From positions 1 to 56,920 of the forward strand of contig SIAQ01000019.1 of the NCBI GenBank assembly GCA_009697105.1: a stretch of DNA of 56,920 bases, given 5' to 3'. Under the pieces are notes generated by a model that saw only the letters and a list, made by a program, of their open reading frames with translations, searched no databases and had not been told where the DNA came from. Positions 43,368-51,607 of this stretch are shown piece by piece. The position numbers and the translations under genes are program-made. This DNA is from Gemmataceae bacterium (GTDB lineage Bacteria; Planctomycetota; Planctomycetia; Gemmatales; Gemmataceae). The first letter of the stretch is position 1. Every line of letters starts with the position of its first letter.

Positions 43368-43880
43368 ATGTCGGAGCCAAATTCACCCAAGCCCGGAACC
43401 AGTAGTCGCGTGGAAATTACCATCGTTGGCGCGTTCATGTTTGGGGTGGCACGTTTGTTGTTCGGCCTGCCTATTGTTCTTTGGGTCCAATCATTCCAAA
43501 ACGACGCCACGTATCGCCGCGTTGCTGAGGCGTCCTGGTGGGTCTTGATTTCGGCGAGCATTGCCGCTGCCATCTGTGGCGGACTGATGTGTGCTTTCAT
43601 CAAGGGGCCACTCAATCAGTTACGAGGCGCAACGATAGGTCTCGTGACTGGTGGCGTGAGTTACATCGGATCCGCGATTGGCGGCGCAATTTTCAGCTGG
43701 TATCAGAACGAAAGTGGAATCGATGGAGCGATTTTCGGAGCAATGCTCTGTGGCACCGCGAGTGTCATTACCACGAGTTCGATTGTCATACCAGGCATGG
43801 CCAGCTGCGGCGTTCTCCTTAGCAACATGATAATGAGAGAGCGTGGCGGCTCCAATGAGGATCGTCAGAGGCTGAAATAG
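43368..43880 (+). CDS. Uncharacterised membrane protein
   Basis: A 170-residue protein with a polar N-terminus and four hydrophobic segments, near residues 18-42, 58-80, 88-112 and 120-150. The second half is rich in glycine, alanine and serine (GLVTGGVSYIGSAIGGAIFSW), like small multipass membrane proteins. The C-terminus is charged. I do not recognise the family. It is flanked on both sides by copies of the nucleotidyltransferase tail (43260-43321 before, 43886-43956 after), so it may be cargo inserted at that site. A membrane effector or immunity role is conceivable but not supported by sequence. Confidence 0.5.
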   Translation: MSEPNSPKPGTSSRVEITIVGAFMFGVARLLFGLPIVLWVQSFQNDATYRRVAEASWWVLISASIAAAICGGLMCAFIKGPLNQLRGATIGLVTGGVSYIGSAIGGAIFSWYQNESGIDGAIFGAMLCGTASVITTSSIVIPGMASCGVLLSNMIMRERGGSNEDRQRLK

Positions 43881-43885
43881 GCCAC

Positions 43886-43956
43886 ATGACCGAGAGCGCA
43901 CCGCCTGGCTTGAAACGGCGATTGCCAAACACGTGACGCCGTATCGCGCGGGGTGA
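43886..43956 (+). pseudogene. Duplicated 3' tail of the nucleotidyltransferase gene (copy 2)
   Basis: The frame ERTAWLETAIAKHVTPYRAG then TGA at 43954-43956 matches the last 20 residues of the nucleotidyltransferase (DRTTWLEAAIAKHVTPYRAG) with a few changes. It starts six bases after the membrane protein stop and has no start of its own. Confidence 0.85.
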
Positions 43957-43960
43957 GCAT

Positions 43961-45889
43961 TCAGGCCGGCTTTGTCACTCGCTGTCGTCTGCGACGCCAC
44001 GAGAACATCGCATCGCCCAGCAACACCAGCGTTGCGAAGCTTGTCAGGATCAGCGGATAGAACCATGCCGAGCGCCATTCGCTGGTCCAGATCAGCGTGC
44101 CGTCCGCGTCGTGGAGTTCGCACACCTTTCGCTCTGCCGCATCATCGGCGGAGAAGAATCGCGGCAACCATTCGCGCAGCGTCTTGACCCACGCCGGCGC
44201 CTCCAGTTTTGGCTCCGTCCGAATCGCGACAAGCCCGCACCGTTGGCTCTGAGCATCGATGATGGCGCGGACCCTCTCCCATGCGGGTTGAACAACAACA
44301 CGGCCCGTGCGGTCGATCAAGCCGAAGCGGTCTTTCAGCCCGACCTCGCAGAACTGCAAGGATCGAGCAATCCCGTCCTTGACATCGGTGATGTCTTGCC
44401 AGTGTAGATAATTCGCGTGCAAATTGGGCGGGATGGTGATAGTATCCTCGCGGTTGATGAAGCCGGTCTTCCTTCCCTGAATGACATGCGCAAAATCGCC
44501 GTCATCGAAATGGCCGATGGAATCCCATCTCAGGGCGATAACGAGTTTGCCCGTGCGATCGATCATGCCCCATTTGCCGTTGCGATTTACCTGAGCCATA
44601 CCCTTCACGTCCTCCGCTCCAATGCTATCCCAGATGGCGGAAATAACCTGCTTTCCTGTCCGATCGATCCGTCCCCATTTCCCGTTCTTGGCAACCGTCA
44701 CTATGCCCTTTTCATCGAAGCCGTGGCATTCATCCCACGCCAAAGGGATCACGATTTTTCCGGTCCGATCGATGAACCCTCACTTTCCACTCTTGCAGAC
44801 ACCCGCCATGCCTTTTTCGTCGAAAGACGAATGGGCCGAATCCCACTCTATTGGTATCACGACGTTGCCCGTGCGATCAATGAAACCCCATTTCCTGAAT
44901 TGAGACACGCATGCCAGCTCATCATCGCCAAAGCTATAGGCATGATCCCATTCTAGCTCGCCGACGAGTTTGCCAGTGCGGTCGATGAAGCCAAACTTTC
45001 CGGCAAATCGCACGAGCGCCAGACCGCCTTTGTCGAACGATGGAGGATTGTCCCATTTGAGCGGGAGGATCAGTTTTCCGGTGCGATCAATCGCGCCCCA
45101 TTTGCCGTCCTTCCTGACCGCTGCAAATCCAGCGGCATCGAACTCACCCACTTCGGCCCAGGTCCCAAGCGGCACAACGAGCTTTCCGGTGCGGGCGATG
45201 AGGCCAAACTTGTCGTCATTTATCACCCGCGCGACTCCGTGGACATCGAATGTCGATGCTTGATCCCACATCAATGGAATAGCGATGTCGCCGAAGCGAT
45301 TGACGAAACCGAATTTTCCGTCCTTCTCGACGGGTGCCAAGTCGCTGTCTCCAAAATCCAAGCGAGTGCCCCATTTGCGGGACCGGACGGTCGCGCCTTT
45401 ATAGAGCGGTTCTTTTTTCGCATCGTTGTTTCTCGGCGTCACGTCGTCAACGCCAGGCCACCTCGCTTCCTTGTCAAGCTGCCCATTGCTGTTTGTGTGC
45501 CAATTGTTGCCTTCCAATCGAATCCGCCGAACTGCGTCATGAACCACAACGCCGTCCATACCTTCTGCACGCCCGAACATTTCGAGATTTACCCGAGATC
45601 CAGAAACTTCGCTCGGCCACCACCGCTCAACGCTGCCGTCGCGCTGAATGAAACCGCCTGCCTCACCGCGATAGACGAACGCACGGCCCTTGTCGTCGAA
45701 AGCGGTGACGCCGTCCCAATGGTCGCTCATTACAACACGGCCATCGAGGTTGACGTAGCCCATTTTGTCGTTGGCGAAGATGACGGGAAACAGCGTGCTG
45801 CGATCCGCCGGCCGCCAATACCAGCCGGCACACGCGGTGATGACGAGCAGCGCCCAGAACGTGGGGCGTTTTATGAGTTGTTTGAGCAT
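43961..45889 (-). pseudogene. WG-repeat protein split by in-frame TGA
   Basis: From ATG 45889 the frame encodes an N-terminal membrane segment (FWALLVITACAGWYW) and then about ten WG repeats, each with K(W/F)GxIDRTGKxVIPLxWD and an FDxxGxA spacer. In the seventh repeat the expected KSGKWGFIDRTG has TGA at 44777-44779 in place of TGG. After that codon the same frame continues uninterrupted as GFIDRTGKIVIPLAWDE, through the remaining repeats, to a second hydrophobic segment (WFYPLILTSFATLVLLGD) and stop at 43961. So the intact protein had two membrane segments and about 640 residues. WG-repeat proteins are often found near DNA-metabolism or defence genes, but the role here is unknown. Confidence 0.88.
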
Positions 45890-45952
45890 GGGTGAAAGGA
45901 TAACATAGACGAAGGTAGATTACAACGGGTCGCTCTTGGGAATCAATGATTG

Positions 45953-46025
45953 CCAAGCCCGCAGGCGACGAAGGAGCCAGCGCGGGTTCGACCCGCGCAG
46001 GCTCCTTCGTCGCCTGCGGGCTTGG
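45953..46025. repeat. Family F palindrome copy 2
   Basis: CCAAGCCCGCAGGCGACGAA pairs with TTCGTCGCCTGCGGGCTTGG, with an inner GCGCGGGT/ACCCGCGC and a three-base loop, about 73 bases in all. The outer 16 bases are shared with the copy at 18712. No long T-run flanks it. It lies upstream of the WG gene start. Confidence 0.8.
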
Positions 46026-46100
46026 GGAGTAATGACCATGCCCGAAAGCAGCGTTTGCAACGAAAAAAATTCGCGACGGCGAACGGACCTGCGCGGTCTG

Positions 46101-46268
46101 CGGATCGATCAAACGGACATCGGAACACCGCTGATCGCCAATCGCGAGGAGATTGACCTCTCGATCATCCGCTAGGAATGGGCACCGTTTGTGGCAACAG
46201 AAGTTGACCGCACCGCGTGGCTTGAAGCGGCGATTGCGAAACATGTGACGCCGTATCGCGCGGGGTGA
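46101..46268 (+). pseudogene. Duplicated 3' part of the nucleotidyltransferase gene (copy 3), with TAG
   Basis: About 165 bases match the last 55 codons of the nucleotidyltransferase: DIGTPLIANREEIDLSIIR, then TAG at 46173-46175 where the parent has GAG, then EWAPFVATEVDRTAWLEAAI and on to TGA at 46266-46268. The upstream part is unrelated or too diverged to read. It is a longer and older-looking remnant than copy 2. Confidence 0.88.
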
Positions 46269-46383
46269 GCGCAATCCGCCTGTTTACGTTTAGCGTTCGG
46301 TGCAAGCCTCGCCAGCGAGTGGTTCCGAGTGCGTAAAACGAAAACGATCGACGACCCTCGTGCAGGGAAGCGAGAGACAAATC

Positions 46384-47166
46384 ATGGGCCGGCGAAAGTT
46401 GAAATCTAGCCCTGGGCCTTTCCTGATGCACGTGCAGTTGTTGCCGGAGCGAATTGTCACGCCGGACCAGCCTCCGTATAGTTTGCCCTCGATTCGCAAT
46501 TTTGGAACACTGCTGTTCCATCCTAGGGTGACTTTTTTCGTCGGCGAGAATGGCTCAGGTAAATCCACATTGCTGGAATCCATTGCGATCGGCAGTGGCT
46601 TGAACCCCGAAGGCGGTAGCCGGAATTTCAACTTTGCGACCAGGGCATCGCACTCACGGCTGGATGAGGCGCTGCGTTTGGCGAGAACCTATCGGCATCC
46701 AGGTGATAGCTATTTTTTGCGAGCTGAGAGCTTCTTCAACGTGGCGTCGGAGATCGAGCGTTTGGACAAGGGACCGGGCGGTCCACCAATCATCGGTTCT
46801 TACGGCGGTCTGTCGTTGCACGAACAGTCTCACGGGGAATCGTTCTTCGCGCTCTTCCGGAATCGGTTCCGCGATAACGGGCTTTACCTGATGGATGAGC
46901 CGGAAGCGGCACTTTCGCCAAAAAGGCAGCTGGAGTTCCTCGCGTTGCTCCACGATTACTGCAAGCGGGGCTGTCAGTTCGTCATCGCAACACATTCGCC
47001 GATCATCATGGCCTACCCCGATGCAGTGATTTACGTTTTCGGAAACGAGGGCATTCGTCAGGTTCCCTACACCGAAACCGAACACTACTTGGTGACTCGC
47101 GGTTTCCTGAGCAGCCCACAGCGTTCGCTGGAGGTTCTTCTTTCTGACCAAGCGGTCGGGGAGTAG
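46384..47166 (+). CDS. Small AAA/ABC-type ATPase
   Basis: A 260-residue soluble ATPase. The start at 46384 follows GAGAG; an earlier in-frame start is possible but that stretch looks non-coding. Walker A is FFVGENGSGKSTLLE near residue 60. The segment GGLSLHEQSHGES near 140 is a degenerate signature motif. Walker B is LYLMDEPEAALSPKRQ near 168, and an H-loop-like FVIATHSPIIMAYP is near 205. It is of the AAA_15/AAA_21 kind (stand-alone ABC-like ATPase related to OLD and RecF). Many such genes pair with effector partners in defence systems, but no partner abuts this one: the copy-3 remnant lies just upstream. A housekeeping role is possible. Confidence 0.78.
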   Translation: MGRRKLKSSPGPFLMHVQLLPERIVTPDQPPYSLPSIRNFGTLLFHPRVTFFVGENGSGKSTLLESIAIGSGLNPEGGSRNFNFATRASHSRLDEALRLARTYRHPGDSYFLRAESFFNVASEIERLDKGPGGPPIIGSYGGLSLHEQSHGESFFALFRNRFRDNGLYLMDEPEAALSPKRQLEFLALLHDYCKRGCQFVIATHSPIIMAYPDAVIYVFGNEGIRQVPYTETEHYLVTRGFLSSPQRSLEVLLSDQAVGE

Positions 47167-47225
47167 CCGTCGGGCTGCCGAAGGGTGAGACAGGTTTCGT
47201 ACACGGCATCCATTCCACCATGGAC

Positions 47226-48815
47226 TCAGCTGCACGCCGTGCCTGCTTCATACGTGCGGCTGCTGTTCGTGCCGCCTTCTTCGTGGTTGCGCAGGGCGAT
47301 CTGGTACATGCGTTCGCCGGCTTCCGAGGGGTACTCGCCGGTGATGCACGCTCGGCACAGTCGCTCGGCGGGCAGGCGGATGCAGCGGGCGATCGCGTCG
47401 AGCTGCAAGTAGAATAGGCTGTCCGCTTCGAGGTCCTTGGCCATCGCCTGCTGCTCTTCCAGCGTGATGACCTTGCCTTTCATGAATTTCGGCGCGTACA
47501 ACTCAGCCACCGTTGACATGTCGATGCCGTAAAAGCACGGTGCAATGATCGGCGGGCAGGCGACGCGAACGTGGATCTCTTTGGCACCGCCGCGCTCGCG
47601 GATCAACGAGAGCAGCGATTTGAGCGTCGTGCTGCGGACGATCGAATCCTCGACGAGAATAACGCGGCGGCCTTCCAGCACTTCACGTAACGGCGAGAAC
47701 TTCATCCGCACGCGATCGGCACGATTGCTTCCCTCGATAAACGTGCGGCCTATGTGGCGATTGCGCATCAGCCCTTCGACGGCGGGAACGCCCAATTCAA
47801 ACGCCATCGCATCGGCGGCGGCTTTGCCCGTGTCCGGCACGGGAACGACGACCGTGTTGTAGTCGGGCTTAATGATCCCGAGTCGATGCTCTTGAATCGC
47901 CAGCTCTTTGCCAAGGGCCGCGCGGGAAAGGTAAACGCTGCGCTCGTCCAATGTGCTGGCGACATTGGCGAAATATATCCACTCGAAGAAGCAATGCGCG
48001 GTGCGTGGTTTCGGCTCGGCAAAACGCTCGATTCGTATCTTGTTGTCCTGGATCAGCACCATCTCGCCCGGTTGCAGCGTCTTGATCGAGGTGAAGCCAA
48101 GATTCGTCAATGCGACACTTTCGCTAGCGGCACCGAACAGCGGGCCGTCGATTGCATAACACAACGGGCGGAAGCCGAGCGGATCACGTACGACGACCAT
48201 GTCGCCCATGCCGTTCATAAACACGAGGTTGTATGCACCATCGAACTTTTGGCTGAGGTTACGGAATACCTGCACCAGGTCGGGCCGATCGTCGCCGCGA
48301 AGCTCGTGGCTCAGGTAGTGCATGATGACCTCGGTATCGAGGTCACGCATCAGGTAGTAGTCCTGCTTGGTGAGCAGTTCGGATTTGAGGTCGGCATAGT
48401 TGGTGATTTGGCCATTGAAGGCCATCGCGAACCATTTCCACTTTCGGCCGTGATATCGTTCAAACGGCTGGGCGTGATCGCGATCGTTTTTGCCGCAGGT
48501 TGCGTAGCGGACATGTCCGATGGCGGCGCGACCGGCATGCTCGGACATGATGTTCTCGAACTTCGCCGGATGGTTGAGCCGAAACGCTTCGATGACCGTG
48601 CCGATCTGTTTGTAAGTGCTGAGGACGCTCTCGCGATTGGGGTTGAATGTGGTCATGCCGGCGGCAAGCTGCCCGCGGTTTTGCAAGTCGAGCAACATGC
48701 GAGGCATGAGGCGAGTGACATGCTCCGGCCCTTCCTTGGGCACGAGCTTGGACGGGTTCGGACTATCGAGATGGTAGATAGCCGCGATCCCGCATTCATG
48801 GTGCAATTCTTGCAT
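47226..48815 (-). CDS. purF: Amidophosphoribosyltransferase
   Basis: A 529-residue cytosolic enzyme that makes 5-phosphoribosylamine from PRPP and glutamine, the first step of purine synthesis. The N-terminal glutaminase domain starts near [15 protein letters not shown]; the cysteine at residue 8 is the likely nucleophile after a short propeptide. GHVRYAT near 105 and FNGQITNY near 133 are further glutaminase motifs. The C-terminal phosphoribosyltransferase domain carries the PRPP loop [13 protein letters not shown] near 400, and [12 protein letters not shown] near 497. The C-terminal tail of about 30 residues is polar. No other purine gene is nearby. The gene is intact, which contrasts with the surrounding decay. 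Confidence 0.92.
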   Translation of the reverse strand: MQELHHECGIAAIYHLDSPNPSKLVPKEGPEHVTRLMPRMLLDLQNRGQLAAGMTTFNPNRESVLSTYKQIGTVIEAFRLNHPAKFENIMSEHAGRAAIGHVRYATCGKNDRDHAQPFERYHGRKWKWFAMAFNGQITNYADLKSELLTKQDYYLMRDLDTEVIMHYLSHELRGDDRPDLVQVFRNLSQKFDGAYNLVFMNGMGDMVVVRDPLGFRPLCYAIDGPLFGAASESVALTNLGFTSIKTLQPGEMVLIQDNKIRIERFAEPKPRTAHCFFEWIYFANVASTLDERSVYLSRAALGKELAIQEHRLGIIKPDYNTVVVPVPDTGKAAADAMAFELGVPAVEGLMRNRHIGRTFIEGSNRADRVRMKFSPLREVLEGRRVILVEDSIVRSTTLKSLLSLIRERGGAKEIHVRVACPPIIAPCFYGIDMSTVAELYAPKFMKGKVITLEEQQAMAKDLEADSLFYLQLDAIARCIRLPAERLCRACITGEYPSEAGERMYQIALRNHEEGGTNSSRTYEAGTACS

Positions 48816-48880
48816 GTGACTGACAGCTCGGATGAAGAAGGTGGCGTAACAATGGTCTCAAGAGTATTGTACGAGTGGGT

Positions 48881-49050
48881 TCGTGCTTCGTCCTTCGTGC
48901 TTCGTCCTTCGTGCTTCGTCCTTCGTGCTTCGTCCTTCGTGCTTCGTCCGTAGTCCGTAGTTCGCAGGAAGCGAGGGAGACCGGTTGCCGTGACGCTGCT
49001 TTTTTTACCACGGACTACGGACTACTGACTACGGACGAAGCACGAAGGAC
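48881..49050. repeat. 14-base tandem repeat and its inverted partner
   Basis: The unit GTGCTTCGTCCTTC is repeated about five times from 48881 to 48950, then drifts to GTCCGTAGTCCGTAG. At 49011-49050 the complement (CGGACTACGGACTACTGAC, then GAAGCACGAAGGAC) appears, so the two blocks could pair over more than 40 bases. The last twelve codons of the DUF447/beta-RFAP synthase gene are read from this repeat. Confidence 0.8.
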
Positions 49051-50556
49051 AATCGCCCCATGATTGCAACCGCGAGCAACAATGATTTCGCGATGCTCGA
49101 CGCGCTCGGCGAATCGGGCGGCCAGCGGCTCGGCGTCCGTTTGATGCACAATTGCGAACACGGCTGGGCCCCACGAGCTTTGGCCGACGCCGCGAACGCC
49201 GAGGTCACGCAAGGTTTCGACGGCGTGGGTGATCCACGGGTCGGCATATATCCCGCCCTGGGGGTCGCGAAACATCTCGCCCGCTTTGCGGTTGTACTCG
49301 TACAGCGCATCGCTGAACACGTTGAGATTTCGTTCGAGCAACGCCGGAATCATGGCGAGCAGGATGAGCCGACTCATGGCGTCGGTAGCCAATGGCAACG
49401 GTGATTGACGTTGGAGATCGGCGAATGCACCCAGTTCGTGCAACCCGTGGGCGCCTGTTAAATGTTTGGGAAGGATGAGCAATACACGCCAATCGTCAGG
49501 AAAGTCCCAGCGGCCTACGAGCGGCGAGATGTCGGATTCCGAGACCTTGCCGCCTTCGACCAGGAATCCGCCGCCATCGAAGCCATGCACACCGATCGCG
49601 GATCGCAAGCCTCTGCCAACGAGCTTGGCCAAGGCGACGGCGTCAGGCTTCTGCCCCGTCAACTCGGCGATGCCGCGAGCGACGGCCAACCCAAGCTGCG
49701 TGCCTACGCCTAGTCCGACGTGGTCCGGCGGCGCGTGGACGACCTGCACATGAACCGCATGCGATAGGCCGAGACTCGCCGCGCAGCGCTCGGCAAATTG
49801 GGCCGCGCGATCGGCGAGCGGACCCTCCGCAGTGAATCGCTCGGATTTGTGAACCAGCACTTCGACGCCCGGCCGATCGACCATCATCCCGATGCCGCCG
49901 AACATTCGTTGTGGTGAGGCATGATCGCATCCTGGCAACGAGAGCAAGCCGAAGTGTAGGCGACTCGCGGTACGGATGCGGATGGGGCCTTCGCTCTCTC
50001 GGATCAGGCCGACTTGCGTCCGCAGAAAATCGAACGCCAAGCGTTCCTGTTCGCCTGCGGTCTTCTGCACGATCACGGCGAGCTTGGCGAATTCAACGTC
50101 GATCTCGGCACGAGGCAGCAGGTGCACGCGCGTTGCCAGGATTGCCGCTTCGACGATGGCGTGCTTGGCGCGATTGAATCCGAAGAAGTCGCGGAAGGTT
50201 TGCGAATCGACGACCTCGACCTCGATACTGACGCGCTCGGTGCGATCATCAATCGACAGCACGCGGAATTCGTAACATCGGCACGCGCCGGGCAGCACCC
50301 AGCCTCGCACTGAGCGAGCGGGGATTAGCGGTGGCAGCGGATCGAGTCGACCGAGCGCGGCACGGGCGAGCAACAACGTGTCGTCGGTAACGTGCAGCAC
50401 GCCTTCGCCATGCTCGCGCAGGTTGCGATAGGTCGTGGACGTGTTGAAGGGACGCAGCAGAAACCGCGTCATGTCGGCATTGACGCGCGGCCCCATCGGA
50501 GCGATGTTGATCTCGCCCGCAGCGGATTGTGTGGTGACAATTCCTTCGAGAATCAT
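49015..50556 (-). CDS. DUF447 fused to beta-RFAP synthase (GHMP-fold)
   Basis: A 513-residue protein of two parts. Residues 1 to about 190 (ILEGIVTTQSAAGEINIAPMG, TRFLLRPFNTSTTYRNL) are a DUF447 domain, a flavin-reductase-like barrel often encoded with tetrahydromethanopterin genes. From about 195 comes IRIRTASRLHFGLL and then the GHMP motif VGLGVGTQLGLAVARG near 290, with GGGFLVEGG and GVGQSSWGPAVFA near the end; this matches beta-ribofuranosylaminobenzene 5'-phosphate synthase, the first committed step of H4MPT synthesis, which joins PRPP and para-hydroxybenzoate/PABA. Fusion of the two fits a shared pathway. The final residues IVLRASSVVSSP come from a repeat, so the natural end is probably about 15 codons earlier. 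Neighbouring genes are unrelated. Confidence 0.8.
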   Translation of the reverse strand: MILEGIVTTQSAAGEINIAPMGPRVNADMTRFLLRPFNTSTTYRNLREHGEGVLHVTDDTLLLARAALGRLDPLPPLIPARSVRGWVLPGACRCYEFRVLSIDDRTERVSIEVEVVDSQTFRDFFGFNRAKHAIVEAAILATRVHLLPRAEIDVEFAKLAVIVQKTAGEQERLAFDFLRTQVGLIRESEGPIRIRTASRLHFGLLSLPGCDHASPQRMFGGIGMMVDRPGVEVLVHKSERFTAEGPLADRAAQFAERCAASLGLSHAVHVQVVHAPPDHVGLGVGTQLGLAVARGIAELTGQKPDAVALAKLVGRGLRSAIGVHGFDGGGFLVEGGKVSESDISPLVGRWDFPDDWRVLLILPKHLTGAHGLHELGAFADLQRQSPLPLATDAMSRLILLAMIPALLERNLNVFSDALYEYNRKAGEMFRDPQGGIYADPWITHAVETLRDLGVRGVGQSSWGPAVFAIVHQTDAEPLAARFAERVEHREIIVARGCNHGAIVLRASSVVSSP

Positions 50557-50568
50557 AGCGGAATCAGG

Positions 50569-50971
50569 TTAGTTCAACGATGGTTCGGTCGGCCTTCGTA
50601 CGCGTTGTCCGGTGAAACGCATCATGACGGTATTCTGATCGGTCATCGACGTGACGACGATCGAGCCGGTGTTGATCTCATCGAGGTAGATGACGTTGAC
50701 CATCCGTTCGCCGCCGAAGTACCCGCCATGAATGAAACCGTAGATCGGGATGAGCGCGAGGATGGCCGTTTTCGGGTCGATGGCGATTTTGCAGGTCTGC
50801 TTCATGCGTTTGCGTGAGGATCGCTTCGAGCATCGGATCGCGAGTGCGCTCGCCGAACTTGAGGAGCGCGTGGTTGTTGCCGAAGTGATCGAGAAAACAG
50901 GTCCAATTTCCTTTGACGTTCATGGTGGTAACGAGCAGTTCCTTGAGCATCACGAGTTTGACGAGGTCCAT
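50569..50971 (-). pseudogene. Small protein, probably one gene with a frameshift
   Basis: From ATG 50971 the frame reads MDLVKLVMLKELLVTTMN, GNWTCFLDHFGNNHALLKF and MLEAILTQTHEA, then turns arginine- and histidine-rich. The other frame, from about 50805, reads MKQTCKIAIDPKTAILALIP, FGGERMVNVIYLDEINTGS and ends at 50569 with good composition. One gene of about 135 residues with a frameshift near 50810 fits best; two overlapping genes are the alternative, but the second lacks a ribosome-binding site. It starts one base after the nucleotidyltransferase stop (TGACATG), so it is translationally coupled. No family recognised. Confidence 0.45.
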
Positions 50972-50972
50972 G

Positions 50973-51563
50973 TCATCCCTCCGGGTCAGCGAGGAGAATT
51001 TTCAAGCGAAGGGCGAGCGATTCGGGCAGCTTCGGAAGCCAGGTGGCATCGATGAGGCCGACATCGATCATGTCGCGAACATGGGTACGGTCCTTGTCGC
51101 GAAATGAAGTCAGCTTCATGCGAAGCAGGGCGTCGAGGTTCACAAACATGCCAGTTTTTTTCGCTGTCGTTTCGTGGATATTGGGAGCCGGAAAATTGTA
51201 TTCGGGACGAACCTTCTCATTGGCGAAAATGACATGGACCGCATCGCGAGCCTTGCCGCTAGGACCGTCGAGAAACATATCGATGCTTGCCGCGTGGCGA
51301 TATCGAAAGCCATGCGATGCCATGGCAGACTTAGCGCGTTCGAGGTCGCTTCTGGCAAGAAGAATGTCGACGTCTTGCGTAAAGCGCACAGCAGTCTGAT
51401 CGACTTCGCCAACATGCTCAGCCACGGCGTTCCCGTCAATGATGGCATATGGAATACTCGCCGCTTCAAGCGCTTCTGCGGTTCGATGAAGTCGATCACG
51501 GACGTTTTCGATTGCCGTCATAACGCGCTCCCAGCCGGATTGGACTACAGTGGCGGTGGACAT
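50973..51563 (-). CDS. Nucleotidyltransferase, second type
   Basis: A 196-residue protein with the nucleotidyltransferase core IDGNAVAEHVGEVDQTAV near residue 42-60 and FTQDVDILLARSDL near 65-78. The DVD acidic pair is present. The usual GG before the helix is replaced by DGN, a variant seen in some minimal families. C-terminal LDALLRMKLTSFRDKDRTH has the lysine-rich helix typical of the fold. It is of the same superfamily as the protein at 42722 but only weakly similar, and has no tail copies. The downstream small gene is coupled. A toxin, antitoxin or tRNA-modifying role is possible; none is shown. Confidence 0.7.
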   Translation of the reverse strand: MSTATVVQSGWERVMTAIENVRDRLHRTAEALEAASIPYAIIDGNAVAEHVGEVDQTAVRFTQDVDILLARSDLERAKSAMASHGFRYRHAASIDMFLDGPSGKARDAVHVIFANEKVRPEYNFPAPNIHETTAKKTGMFVNLDALLRMKLTSFRDKDRTHVRDMIDVGLIDATWLPKLPESLALRLKILLADPEG

Positions 51564-51607
51564 TTTTTGTTCCGTATTGGGATTTGGCGAGTGTCAATCG
51601 TTTGCAG

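Noticed and set aside
48881..48950. CRISPR array
   Set aside because: The repeats are contiguous 14-base units without spacers.
47754..48953. 399-codon plus-strand frame opposite purF
   Set aside because: Its end lies in the tandem repeat and the rest complements purF.
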